Origin: Thermosediminibacteraceae bacterium
Lineage (GTDB): Bacteria; Bacillota; Thermosediminibacteria; Thermosediminibacterales; Thermosediminibacteraceae
Direction of reading: 5' to 3'
NCBI GenBank assembly: GCA_021890755.1
Contig: JAKKUQ010000005.1
Location: 1-64,000 of the forward strand
DNA: 64,000 nucleotides
The notes under the pieces were generated by a model. The model was not told the DNA's origin and did no database searches. It saw nothing but the letters and a program-made list of their open reading frames with translations. Positions 36,351 through 44,731 of the stretch are shown here, piece after piece (position 1 is the stretch's first letter; each line of letters begins with the position of its first letter). A program made the translations under genes and the position numbers.

Positions 36351-37076
36351 ATGATAAATATAGATTTTAACAGGCTTACTCCTCTTGAAAAGGAAATACA
36401 TAATAAGTTGCTTTCTTATTCCAAAGAAAAAGAAAACATTACCATAATGGAAGCAGCAGAAAAATGCGGTTGTTCAATATCCAAAATCTCTAAGCTAGTT
36501 AAAAAACTCGGATTTAAAAGTTACAAGCAGTACATCGCCTTCCTACAAAATAAAGATTTGTCTGAAACTCTTCCTACATCTTCCACCGAGTTAGAAAGAA
36601 TTAAAAAATTTATAGATGACTTCGATTTAACCATTGTAGACAAAGTTATAGATCTCATAAACTCACACAACAAGATAATTCTATTCGGGTACGGGCCGTC
36701 TTTTCTATGCGCTGAATACTTCGAGTATAAATTGCGCTTTGTTACGGATCGTTTTGTAATAGCCGCACCCGATGAGGTTTACCTGGAAAATTTAATAGAC
36801 AGCAATAGCCTGCTGATCATTTTCACCGCAACAGGTAGATTCGCATCCTTTGAAAACATATACAGAAAATGCAATGAGTGTAACTGCAAGGTGATCATAA
36901 TTTCTGAAGAATACAACGACTCTCTACTTTCCTGCTGTGACCAGCTTTTCTGGCTATGCAAATACAAACAACCGGATTATTTGAAACCACATGAAAAAAC
37001 AAGAACTGTATTCTTCATTTTCATAGAAGAAGTCATAAGGAAAATGCTCCATGACAACCTTCAAAAAAATGCATAA
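36351..37076 (+). CDS. RpiR/MurR family transcriptional regulator (HTH plus SIS)
   Basis: 241 residues. The N-terminal RpiR-type helix-turn-helix is TIMEAAEKCGCSISKISKLVKKLGFKSYKQY (read in two parts, about residues 31-61). The C-terminal SIS sugar-phosphate-binding domain starts near 100 with KIILFGYGPSFLCAEYFEYKL. The family senses phosphorylated sugars or amino sugars. It is divergent from the accessory operon, which it most probably regulates. AGGAG precedes the ATG, and a long hairpin follows the stop. Confidence 0.88.
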   Translation: MINIDFNRLTPLEKEIHNKLLSYSKEKENITIMEAAEKCGCSISKISKLVKKLGFKSYKQYIAFLQNKDLSETLPTSSTELERIKKFIDDFDLTIVDKVIDLINSHNKIILFGYGPSFLCAEYFEYKLRFVTDRFVIAAPDEVYLENLIDSNSLLIIFTATGRFASFENIYRKCNECNCKVIIISEEYNDSLLSCCDQLFWLCKYKQPDYLKPHEKTRTVFFIFIEEVIRKMLHDNLQKNA

Positions 37077-37083
37077 AAAAATA

Positions 37084-37131
37084 TATGGGAGCTTCAATGG
37101 CAATACTAGAAAGTACACAGAAGCTCCCATA
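37084..37131. terminator. Bidirectional terminator
   Basis: TATGGGAGCTTC (37084-37095) pairs perfectly with GAAGCTCCCATA (37120-37131). A T run follows on the minus side. It lies between the converging regulator and PII-like genes. Confidence 0.7.
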
Positions 37132-37155
37132 CTTAATCTTAAATCATTTATCCCC

Positions 37156-37491
37156 TCAACCTTTATTTATCAAATGGCATATTCCTACTGTTCTTTCGAC
37201 TTCCAGCACAAATGCTATGCCCTTTCCAGGTTTGTCAAGCTCCGCAGCATTTGAAATGGCTTCTAAAACCTTTTCCGTTTTTGCCCTGTCAATTAAGGTT
37301 AAAACTATTTCTTTTTCCGGCTCTATCGGTATGCCGAATAGCTTTGCATTTTCATGTATTCCCGTTCCACGCCCGTCTATAATTGTACCGCCCTCTGCTC
37401 CGGCCTTTTTTGCGGCTTCAACCACTTCTTCCGCAAAGCCTTTATTTACAATCGTCACAATTAGATCAAATTTGATTTTACAATCCTCCAT
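37156..37491 (-). CDS. PII-like nitrogen regulatory protein family (second copy)
   Basis: 111 residues. Ferredoxin-like PII fold: FDLIVTIVNKGFAEEVVEAA, then AGAEGGTIIDGRG (PII GRG block), a shortened T-loop, and GKGIAFVLEVERTVG at the end. It differs from GlnB: the uridylylated Tyr and the C-terminal RIRTGE segment are absent. About half of its residues match the neighbouring copy. GGGAGGG precedes the ATG. It is the last of four genes with two DUF1538 membrane proteins, so it probably gates or senses for them. Confidence 0.85.
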   Translation of the reverse strand: MEDCKIKFDLIVTIVNKGFAEEVVEAAKKAGAEGGTIIDGRGTGIHENAKLFGIPIEPEKEIVLTLIDRAKTEKVLEAISNAAELDKPGKGIAFVLEVERTVGICHLINKG

Positions 37492-37845
37492 TTAATTTCC
37501 CTCCTGCATTTTCAGCAAATGAATAATCCCTAGGAGCTGTTTGATATTTATAACAAAGCCAATCCCGTGTCCGGGCTTATTCAGCTTTACCTCATCTGAA
37601 ATCGTTTGCAGGACCTCATTAACCTTATCCTCTCTTACAAGGGTAAGTATGATTTCCTTTTCCGGTTCAAAACTTATCCCGAGCAAATCAAGAAAAGACT
37701 TTTTTGCCGTCCCCCTTCCAAGTATGATCGTCCCACCTTCAGCTCCAGCCCGTTTGCTAGCTTCAACCACCTCACTTGCTTTACCCTTATTTACAATTGT
37801 TACGATGAGTTTAAAACTCTCGTCCACCGTCAATTCGCTTTTCAT
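37492..37845 (-). CDS. PII-like nitrogen regulatory protein family (first copy)
   Basis: 117 residues. Same layout as its neighbour: FKLIVTIVNKGKASEVVEAS, RAGAEGGTIILGRG, EPEKEIILTLV, GHGIGFVINIKQLLG. No GlnB-type Tyr in the T-loop. The ATG at 37845 has AAGGAGAAGATTGG before it and lies inside the end of the upstream DUF1538 gene, giving a 35-nt overlap and tight coupling. Confidence 0.85.
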   Translation of the reverse strand: MKSELTVDESFKLIVTIVNKGKASEVVEASKRAGAEGGTIILGRGTAKKSFLDLLGISFEPEKEIILTLVREDKVNEVLQTISDEVKLNKPGHGIGFVINIKQLLGIIHLLKMQEGN

Positions 37846-38569
37846 CACCAATCTTCTCCTTCCTGCCGTACAAAACCCCAAGGATAAGAATTGAAAGTAT
37901 CGGTGTTAAAGCTACAAGGGAAACCATACCAAACCCATCCATCAGAGGGTTTCTGCCTTCAAGCTGCTTTGCCACTCCAACGGTCATCGCTAATATAAAC
38001 GTGACCGTCATCGGCCCCGTTGCCGCGCCTCCTGCATCAAAGGCAATTGCTACAAACTCGGAAGAAACATACTTTGTCATCAATAATGCTATTATATACC
38101 CTGGGACAATAAAATACCAGAGGGATATTCCCGTTAGAACCCTGATCATCGAAAGTGCGACAGCAAATGCTACACCGATACATAATGTATAAATTAATAG
38201 TTTCTTATTAATATGCCCGCTAGAAGCTTTTTCAACTTCTATGGCAAGAACCTGCACCGTAGGCTCTGCCATAATAACTGCAAATCCCATTAAAAAACCC
38301 AAGGGGATCAAAATCCAGTTGTAATCCAAAGAACCCAAAACCATGCCCATCTGTTCGCCCATCGGCAGAAAACCGATGTGCACTCCCTGCAGGAATAAAG
38401 CAATCCCCACAAAGGTAAGCATAATCCCTTTGAATATTTTAATTACCTGACGCTTCGGAAGTTTTAACATAAAAATTTGGAAAAAGATAAAAAGCACAAT
38501 TAGGGGGGCTAATGCGATGGCAACATCCTTCAAGACGGCGGTAAAACCTTCAAACAGCGCGCTTATCAT
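37811..38569 (-). CDS. DUF1538 membrane protein (second copy)
   Basis: 252 residues, about seven helices. The DUF1538 hallmark AFDAGGAATGPMTVTFILAM sits near residue 190, and the MAEPTVQVLAIEVE block near 100. It ends in a charged cytoplasmic tail (GRKEKIGDEKRI). Likely one half of a two-part transporter or channel with the preceding homologue. Start overlaps the first copy's stop (ATGA). Confidence 0.85.
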   Translation of the reverse strand: MISALFEGFTAVLKDVAIALAPLIVLFIFFQIFMLKLPKRQVIKIFKGIMLTFVGIALFLQGVHIGFLPMGEQMGMVLGSLDYNWILIPLGFLMGFAVIMAEPTVQVLAIEVEKASSGHINKKLLIYTLCIGVAFAVALSMIRVLTGISLWYFIVPGYIIALLMTKYVSSEFVAIAFDAGGAATGPMTVTFILAMTVGVAKQLEGRNPLMDGFGMVSLVALTPILSILILGVLYGRKEKIGDEKRIDGGREF

Positions 38570-39255
38570 TTGTAAAACACCCCCAACAACAAAACTGCCA
38601 AAATCGGCCCTATTAACGCCAAGGCTATTAATCCAAAGCTATCGCTGGCCGATGTTTTTCTTCCGGTGACCGAAGCCACCCCAACCCCAAGGGCTATAAT
38701 AAACGGCACCGTCATGGGACCGGTGGTTACTCCTCCGGCATCGAAGGATACGGCTACAAATTCTGGTGAAGTAAAAAGCGCCAGCAAAAATACTAAAGCG
38801 TATCCAATAACCAGCAAATAATTGATCGGGATTCTCAAAAATATTCGAAGCAAGGCTAAAGAGACGAAAATACCCACTCCAAAAGCTACAGCAGTTACGA
38901 TGATGAACTTATTTATGGCTCCGCCGGAGACCGCATCTACTTGTGCTGCCAGTACCTGAACATCTGGGTCGGCAACTGTTACCGCAAAACCTATTAAAAA
39001 CCCGAAAAACAAAATGAGCCAAAGTTTACCCTTCGTTACCAGCGAAGAACCTATCATCTCTCCTACGGGTAAAAATCCCACCTTTGCCCCGATCAAAAAA
39101 AGGATAAGCCCCAGTATGACCAAAACGGCACCGCCGATGAAATTTATAAAAACCTCGGTTGGAAGTTTCGCTACCGTAAGCTGCAATATCGTCACCAAAA
39201 CTGTAATCGGTACAACTGCGCCAAAAACTTCTTTTACCATTTCTTTGATGTTCAA
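38566..39255 (-). CDS. DUF1538 membrane protein (first copy)
   Basis: 229 residues, about seven helices, homologous to the next gene: SFDAGGVTTGPMTVPFIIAL and VADPDVQVLAAQVDA match it block for block. A TTG start follows a run of eight G. Together the pair keeps the symmetrical TGPMTV motif often found in re-entrant loops of transporters. No substrate is known to me. First gene of the four-gene PII/DUF1538 operon. Confidence 0.85.
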   Translation of the reverse strand: MNIKEMVKEVFGAVVPITVLVTILQLTVAKLPTEVFINFIGGAVLVILGLILFLIGAKVGFLPVGEMIGSSLVTKGKLWLILFFGFLIGFAVTVADPDVQVLAAQVDAVSGGAINKFIIVTAVAFGVGIFVSLALLRIFLRIPINYLLVIGYALVFLLALFTSPEFVAVSFDAGGVTTGPMTVPFIIALGVGVASVTGRKTSASDSFGLIALALIGPILAVLLLGVFYK

Positions 39256-39289
39256 ATAGACCCCCCCTTATGCTTGAAGTGTTTGTTGA

Positions 39290-39670
39290 TTAGAATTGTG
39301 CGGTTATTTCTTTGTATTTGCTTCCGTAAAAATAGTGGGGAATTATTTTTAGGATGTATTTACGTGAATCGGGAAGGGCTCTGGTAAAAAAAGAGTTGGT
39401 TTTCAGGACAGACTCTATCTGAACTTTAAAACCGCTGTAAAATTCCTCCGAAATTAAAGGACAATCTATTCGGTTATCTTCTAAATAAAAAGCAGTGGCC
39501 GTGTACGCGGAACCAATGGAAAAAATGAAAAGGCATTTATGAGGATGAACATCCAGGTAAAAGTCTGAAAAGTTAGCAGGATTAAGTTGAAATATTACAA
39601 ATATTACGAGCACAATGCCGACAGATACTTTTTTATCTTTAATGGCATGAAAACCCCTCTTTAACGGCAT
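39290..39670 (-). CDS. Hypothetical protein with one membrane helix
   Basis: 126 residues, not recognised. The start at 39670 follows AAGGAGG; the polar head (MPLKRGFHAIKDKK) leads to one helix (VSVGIVLVIFVIFQL) and a soluble part with many aromatic residues. The direction is the same as the DUF1538 operon, 34 nt upstream of its first start codon. It could be a small accessory protein of that operon. Confidence 0.5.
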   Translation of the reverse strand: MPLKRGFHAIKDKKVSVGIVLVIFVIFQLNPANFSDFYLDVHPHKCLFIFSIGSAYTATAFYLEDNRIDCPLISEEFYSGFKVQIESVLKTNSFFTRALPDSRKYILKIIPHYFYGSKYKEITAQF

Positions 39671-39807
39671 GAAAACCTCCTTAAACATATCTTTTTACTG
39701 CTTTTTCTATTATAACATATTAAACCTATATTATGAAACCTACTTTTCGGTCCAATTGCTTTTTTTTATTTTGTAAAACCACATTTTCATCTGTTATCCC
39801 CTTATGT

Positions 39808-40146
39808 TTAATAATTGTTATCAATTGCTGGCGGGACCGCCTTTTTTATGGTTTTCCTTGTAAAAATAATAGCGTCGAAATCGAGATTTATATCGAAGCC
39901 TTCAAAAACCCCGCCGCACCTGCCGGTTATTTTGCCCCAAGCGGCCTTGGTCGTAGTCCTCACCGACTTCCATCCTCAGGTCTTTTCCGAAGACTGCCCC
40001 GCCTATCCTGCCTTCCACCCTGCCTTCTTTGTCTTTCTTAAGATTTATATCTGCTCCTATTATGGTACCTCCAGCCTGCCGTAAATACCGGTATCCTCCA
40101 CCCGGCATTCCAGGCTGTATCCGATGCGTCCGCTTATGGTGTTCTA
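39808..40146 (-). pseudogene. Remnant of a beta-repeat protein, several frameshifts
   Basis: Three minus-strand frames in turn encode related text: TISGRIGYSLECRVEDTGIY, then GGTIIGADINLKKD...GRIGGAVFGKDLRMEV, then GGVFEGFDINLDFD up to a TAA at 39808-39810. The repeated GR-I/L-GG and G-x-D-I/L-x-L pattern suggests one beta-strand repeat protein broken by at least two indels and lacking a start codon. I know no family for it. It fills the otherwise empty 39671-40150 gap. Confidence 0.35.
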
Positions 40147-40149
40147 AAA

Positions 40150-40182
40150 ATTAGCAACACCCCGCTCCGTGGAGGGGGTGTT
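40150..40182 (-). terminator. Terminator of the nucleoside operon
   Basis: Stem AACACCCC/GGGGTGTT followed on the minus strand by GCTAATTTTT, just after the purine nucleoside phosphorylase stop. Confidence 0.75.
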
Positions 40183-40196
40183 CGGTTGAGAGTTAA

Positions 40197-41012
40197 TTAT
40201 ATCATCCCGATAATCCCTTTGAGGACCCTCACGAATTTCTCTTTCACTTTCTCGGATACTTCAAGGACCTCAGCGTGGGACAGGGGTTTATCCAGAATTC
40301 CTGCGGCCATATTTGTAATGCAGGAAATCCCGAGCACCTTAATTCCCATCTGCCGGGCGGCAATTACCTCCGGAACCGTGGACATGCCCACCGCATCGGC
40401 CCCTAATACCCTCAGCATCCTTATTTCCGCCGGCGTCTCGTAGGAGGGGCCTTTCATGAAAGCGTACACTCCCTCCTTGTATTCCAGTCCGGCTTCTTTG
40501 AAGATAATCTTTGCCTTATCCCTGAGTTCCGCATCGTACGCAAAGGTCATATCGAAGAACCGGGGCCCCAGTTCGGGTATTTCTTCTCCCGCCGCCGGGT
40601 TTTCCCCTGCCAGGTTTATATGGTCCTTTATTACCATGAGGTCTCCCGGGCGGAAGCCCTCGTTAATCCCTCCCGCGGCATTGGTCACTATCAGCACCTT
40701 TATGCCTAAAAGTCCCAGGACCCTCGTAGCAAAAACCACCTTATCAATCGGATACCCCTCGTAAAGGTGGAACCTTCCCTGCATCACTGCTACTTGCCTT
40801 CCGCTTGCCCTACCGAAGACGAGATTCCCCTTGTGTCCTTTCACCGTGGACACCGGAAATCCAGGGATTTCGGCATAGGGTATCGCAAATCTTTCCTCCA
40901 GTCCGTCGGCAAAATCCCCAAGGCCGCTACCCAGGATTATTCCGATTTCCGGCTGCGGTACCCCTCGGGATTTTAGGTATTCCACAGCTTTTTTGAGTTC
41001 GTAATAACTCAA
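40197..41012 (-). CDS. punA: Purine nucleoside phosphorylase (PNP class I, trimeric type)
   Basis: 271 residues. Splits inosine and guanosine (and deoxy forms) with phosphate to base and (deoxy)ribose 1-phosphate. Motifs: IILGSGLGDFAD (phosphate site), GRFHLYEGY, VTNAAGGIN, GPSYETPAEIRMLR and the base-binding ITNMAAG. The TTG at 41012 is preferred: GGGAGG lies 8 nt upstream, whereas the frame's GTG at 41021 is too close to it. Last gene of the nucleoside operon, next to deoB, which uses its product. Confidence 0.93.
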   Translation of the reverse strand: MSYYELKKAVEYLKSRGVPQPEIGIILGSGLGDFADGLEERFAIPYAEIPGFPVSTVKGHKGNLVFGRASGRQVAVMQGRFHLYEGYPIDKVVFATRVLGLLGIKVLIVTNAAGGINEGFRPGDLMVIKDHINLAGENPAAGEEIPELGPRFFDMTFAYDAELRDKAKIIFKEAGLEYKEGVYAFMKGPSYETPAEIRMLRVLGADAVGMSTVPEVIAARQMGIKVLGISCITNMAAGILDKPLSHAEVLEVSEKVKEKFVRVLKGIIGMI

Positions 41013-41042
41013 GTTCGACACCTCCCTGAAAGGTACCTTTAC

Positions 41043-42227
41043 TTAAAGCTTAGATTCCTCAATTATTTTGTATTTAAAGCTCTTCCCATTTGGGAGCTTT
41101 TCACACCCTAAAAGGTCCGCCACCGTCTGGCCTATGTCCGAAAACGTGTCAAGAACGCCCAGATTTATTCCTTTTTTTATCGCTTTACCTGTGACCAAAA
41201 CAGGTACGTATTCCCTCGAATGATCGGTGCTCGGAGTGGTGGGGTCGCAGCCGTGGTCCGCCGTTATGATGAGCACATCTTCGCTTTTCAACTCTGCAAA
41301 AATCTCCGGGAGCCGCCCGTCAAAATCTTCCAGGGCTTTGGCATACCCCTGCGGGTCGTTCCTATGGCCATAGAGCATATCGTAATCCACCAGGTTAGCC
41401 ATGACGAGTCCCCTCTCAATTTCGCGCATGGCTTGAAGGATCTTATCCACTCCGTCCATATTTCCTTCGGTATGGTATTCCCTAGTTATCCCTTGACCGG
41501 CAAAGATGTCCCATATTTTACCCACGGCATACACATCCATGCCGGCCTTTTTCACCTTGTCCAGCAGAGTCTCCTGCGGGGGTTTCAGGGAAAAATCCTT
41601 CCGGTTGTAAGTCCTGACGAATTTTCCGGGAGTGCCGACGAAGGGCCTTGCAATGACCCTCGAAACCGCATGGTCTCCCTGCAGTATTTCCCGGGCAATC
41701 ATACATATCTCGTAGAGCCGCTCGAGCGGTATTACCTCCTCGTGGGCTGCTATCTGAAAAACTGAATCGGCGGAAGTATATACGATGGGGTAACCGGTTC
41801 TCATGTGCTCCTCGCCGAGTTCGTTGATGATCTGAGTTCCAGAAGCCGGCCGGTTCCCCAGCGTTTTTGTTCCTATCCTCTTTTCGAATTCTTCTATTAT
41901 CTCTGGAGGGAAACCTTGGGGGTATACCGGGAAGGGCTTTTCTAATATGATCCCCGCAATCTCCCAGTGGCCGGTGGTGGTATCTTTCCCAGCGGACTTT
42001 TCCGCGGCTTTTCCGTAGGATGCTTCTGGTTCTGGAATTGGAGCCACGCCTTCGATTTCAATTATATTGCCGAGGCCAAGCTTTTGCAGATTCGGCACCT
42101 TAAGCCCCCCGACCGCCTTTGCCGTGTTTGCCAGGGTGTTGCTACCTTCATCGCTATATAAAGCAGCGTCGGGAAGCTCCCCGGCGCCGACGCTGTCTAG
42201 CACAATAAGTATTACCCTTTTTATCAT
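41043..42227 (-). CDS. deoB: Phosphopentomutase
   Basis: 394 residues. Converts (deoxy)ribose 1-phosphate to the 5-phosphate. Alkaline-phosphatase fold: metal site [15 protein letters not shown] at the N-terminus (ILIVLDSVG), catalytic Thr in KDTTTGHWE, and late metal ligands in [29 protein letters not shown] precedes the ATG. Sits between pdp and punA and links both phosphorylases to the pentose phosphate pathway. Confidence 0.95.
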   Translation of the reverse strand: MIKRVILIVLDSVGAGELPDAALYSDEGSNTLANTAKAVGGLKVPNLQKLGLGNIIEIEGVAPIPEPEASYGKAAEKSAGKDTTTGHWEIAGIILEKPFPVYPQGFPPEIIEEFEKRIGTKTLGNRPASGTQIINELGEEHMRTGYPIVYTSADSVFQIAAHEEVIPLERLYEICMIAREILQGDHAVSRVIARPFVGTPGKFVRTYNRKDFSLKPPQETLLDKVKKAGMDVYAVGKIWDIFAGQGITREYHTEGNMDGVDKILQAMREIERGLVMANLVDYDMLYGHRNDPQGYAKALEDFDGRLPEIFAELKSEDVLIITADHGCDPTTPSTDHSREYVPVLVTGKAIKKGINLGVLDTFSDIGQTVADLLGCEKLPNGKSFKYKIIEESKL

Positions 42228-42247
42228 ACTTCCCCTACCTCGCTCCT

Positions 42248-43576
42248 TTAAAACTCTTCGAGATTTTCTGCAGTAATCCTTGCCCTTATCAGCTTCCTCT
42301 TTTCCACCTTATTCGGAGAAATCCGGAAAGCCTCCCTTACTTCTTTTAAAGCCCACTTAAGTTTTTCTTCATCGTTGGCGTATATCACAGCCAGCGGTTT
42401 TCCTTTTTCCACCCTGTCTCCGATTTTGCCTCCGAGCCATATTCCCACTGAATGGTCTATCCTGTCGTCCTTTTTCTGGCGGCCTGCTCCAAGTTTCATA
42501 GCTGTAAGACCAAGCTTCAACGCGTCAATGCTCTCGATCCAGCCTTCCTCCTGTGCTTCAACCTCACACCGGAATCTAGCCTGCGGCAGCAGAGAATAAT
42601 CTTCCAAAACGCCGGGGTTACCCCCTTGTTTATTAATAATTTCTTTGAACTTTTCCAAGGCTTTGCCGCTTTTTATGTTTTCCAAAAGTTTTTCCCTTGC
42701 TTTGGCCTTATCTTCTTCTATACCGGAAAGCCTCATCATCTCCGCGCCGAATTCCAGCGAAAGGTTCAAAAGGTCTTCGTGCCCCCGCCCTTTCAGGACT
42801 TCCGCAGCTTCTATGATTTCCAGAGCATTTCCTATTGCCATCCCAAGGGGCTGGTCCATATCTGTCACGTACGCCACCGTGGGTTTTCCGGCCAATTCCC
42901 CAATCTTCACCATGGTCTTCGCAAGTTCCAATGCGTCCTCGTACTTTTTCATGAAGGCACCGTTTCCGAATTTCACGTCGAGGATTATTTTGTCCGCACC
43001 GCACGCTATTTTCTTGCTCATGATGGAAGATGCGATAAGCGGGATGGAATCGACCGTGGCCGTCACATCCCGGAGGGCATAGAGCTTTTTGTCAGCCGGC
43101 ACCAGGTCTTTCGATTGCCCGCTGATGGCCGCACCGATTTCGTTTACGATTCTAATAAACTCTTCTTTGGAAAGTTCGGTATTAAAACCGGGGATGGATT
43201 CCAGCTTGTCTATGGTGCCACCGGTATGGCCAAGGCCCCTGCCCGACAATTTGGCTACCTTTACCCCCGCCGAAGCGGCAAGGGGAAGCAGTACCAGGGT
43301 GGTCGTGTCGGCTATCCCACCGCTGGAGTGCTTGTCGACCTTCACACCCTCGATAGCCGAAAGGTCCACCATTTCGCCGGACCGGGCCATAGCAAGGGTG
43401 AGTTCTGCCGTCTCCTCTTCGTCCATGCCCCGGAAGTATACCGCCATTAGAAAGGCCGCCATCTGGTAATCGGGAATTTCTCCCTTTACATACCCTTCCA
43501 CCAGGTACCTTATCTCATCTTTGGAAAGTTTTCCTCCATTTCGCTTTTTTTCTATAAGCTCCGGGACGAAAAACAT
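42248..43576 (-). CDS. pdp: Pyrimidine-nucleoside phosphorylase
   Basis: 442 residues. Cleaves uridine and thymidine with phosphate. The signature [20 protein letters not shown] is intact, as are the phosphate residues [14 protein letters not shown]-terminal helical domain, then the alpha/beta domain with the C-terminal biotinyl-like fold ([18 protein letters not shown]). The ATG at 43576 has GGAGGG before it; the frame's TTG further up overlaps that site. Follows cdd by 24 nt. Confidence 0.94.
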   Translation of the reverse strand: MFFVPELIEKKRNGGKLSKDEIRYLVEGYVKGEIPDYQMAAFLMAVYFRGMDEEETAELTLAMARSGEMVDLSAIEGVKVDKHSSGGIADTTTLVLLPLAASAGVKVAKLSGRGLGHTGGTIDKLESIPGFNTELSKEEFIRIVNEIGAAISGQSKDLVPADKKLYALRDVTATVDSIPLIASSIMSKKIACGADKIILDVKFGNGAFMKKYEDALELAKTMVKIGELAGKPTVAYVTDMDQPLGMAIGNALEIIEAAEVLKGRGHEDLLNLSLEFGAEMMRLSGIEEDKAKAREKLLENIKSGKALEKFKEIINKQGGNPGVLEDYSLLPQARFRCEVEAQEEGWIESIDALKLGLTAMKLGAGRQKKDDRIDHSVGIWLGGKIGDRVEKGKPLAVIYANDEEKLKWALKEVREAFRISPNKVEKRKLIRARITAENLEEF

Positions 43577-43600
43577 GAAAGGCTTCCCTCCTTTCAAAAA

Positions 43601-43987
43601 TCAAAGTTTAAACCCATACGGCAGAAGTTCTTTTGGACTTGTGCGCATCACCTTAGAACCGTCCCTGTTGGAAAGAAGTACTATAGCTTCAGGCGCAAGC
43701 TCAAGGATCACCTGCCGGCAGGCGCCGCAGGGCGAAACCGGCTCATCCACCCCTGCGGCCACCGCCAAGGCAACTATATTCCTTTTTCCCTCTGAATATG
43801 CCTTAAAGAGCGCCACCCTTTCAGCGCAGACGGTAAGCCCGTAAGATGCGTTTTCTATGTTAGAGCCGGTAAATTCGCTGCCATCGGAAGCAAGAGCACA
43901 CGCTCCTACCCTGAAGCCAGAGTAAGGAGCGTAAGCGTTTTCCATCGCCTTTATGGCCTTTTCCACCAGCCTTTTTTCGTCTAACAT
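43601..43987 (-). CDS. cdd: Cytidine deaminase
   Basis: 128 residues, tetrameric-type length. Zinc site: CAERVALF and PCGACRQVI supply three Cys; the catalytic Glu is in CAE. FTGSNIENASYG binds the nucleoside. It turns cytidine and deoxycytidine into uridines for Pdp. AGGGGGT precedes the ATG. Confidence 0.95.
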   Translation of the reverse strand: MLDEKRLVEKAIKAMENAYAPYSGFRVGACALASDGSEFTGSNIENASYGLTVCAERVALFKAYSEGKRNIVALAVAAGVDEPVSPCGACRQVILELAPEAIVLLSNRDGSKVMRTSPKELLPYGFKL

Positions 43988-43997
43988 ACGATACCCC

Positions 43998-44717
43998 CTA
44001 TTTTCTTTTCCGCACTATGTAGAATCTGAACTTTTCGGGAGAGAAGAAATTGGAAGAATAAAAGATGGGGTTATCCTTTTCGTCGTAGTGGAGCTGTTCC
44101 AGAAGAAGTACCACTGCAGATTTCGTCTTGAGGTTTAACTTCCTGTATACGCCTGCTATTTCCGCCCTGACGGGGACTATGTCCGATACGGCATAGGCGA
44201 TGTATATGCCCAGGTCTTCCTGCAAGTAGTCAAAAAGCGACTCTTTTTCCAGCTTGAACTCCTTTTTCACAAACCGTGCGGGTATCCGGTCGATGCAAAA
44301 CAGCACTGGAATTCCGTCGGCGGTCCTGACCCTTTCGACCCTGTAGATTTCTTCATCCTGAGAAATTCCCATCATTGAAGCTTCCCGCTCAGTAGGCCGA
44401 ACCTTTTTTATCACCACGTCTTTGGTCCCGGGCTTCATACCCTGCCTTTCTATGAGCTTGGTTATGCTGGCAAGTTCCTCCATCCCGCTTTTTATGAGCG
44501 GAATTTTCGACACGAAGGTTCCGACGCCGTGGTACCTTTTTATCAAGCCCTCATCCTCTAGGATACGAAAGGCTTCCCGGAGTGTAGCACGGCTTACACC
44601 GAGTTTTTTTGAAAATTCTATTTCAGAAGGGAGTTTTTCGCCTTCCTTCAGTTCTCCCTTCATGATCATATCCTTTATTTTCTGCACGGCGATTTCGTAT
44701 CTCGTGGGATTGAGCAT
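43998..44717 (-). CDS. GntR family regulator (HutC type, UTRA domain)
   Basis: 239 residues. N-terminal winged helix: LPSEIEFSKKLGVSRATLRE, then the GTFVSK wing. C-terminal UTRA ligand domain from about 80 (TDVVIKKV, EEIYRVERVRTADGIPVLF). ATG at 44717 has GGGGAG before it. It sits inside the nucleoside operon, so it very likely represses that operon in response to a nucleoside or pentose phosphate; the palindrome over the promoter is its probable site. Confidence 0.9.
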   Translation of the reverse strand: MLNPTRYEIAVQKIKDMIMKGELKEGEKLPSEIEFSKKLGVSRATLREAFRILEDEGLIKRYHGVGTFVSKIPLIKSGMEELASITKLIERQGMKPGTKDVVIKKVRPTEREASMMGISQDEEIYRVERVRTADGIPVLFCIDRIPARFVKKEFKLEKESLFDYLQEDLGIYIAYAVSDIVPVRAEIAGVYRKLNLKTKSAVVLLLEQLHYDEKDNPIFYSSNFFSPEKFRFYIVRKRK

Positions 44718-44731
44718 ATAAAGCAACTCCC

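Noticed and set aside
36137-36370. 77-codon plus-strand frame before the RpiR-type gene
   Set aside because: It covers the AT-rich regulatory region with the palindromes and shows no ribosome site or codon bias.
42452-43450. Long plus-strand open frame of 332 codons opposite the pyrimidine phosphorylase gene
   Set aside because: It lies wholly on the complement of pdp, has no ribosome site and no family signature; it is a shadow of a well-conserved gene.
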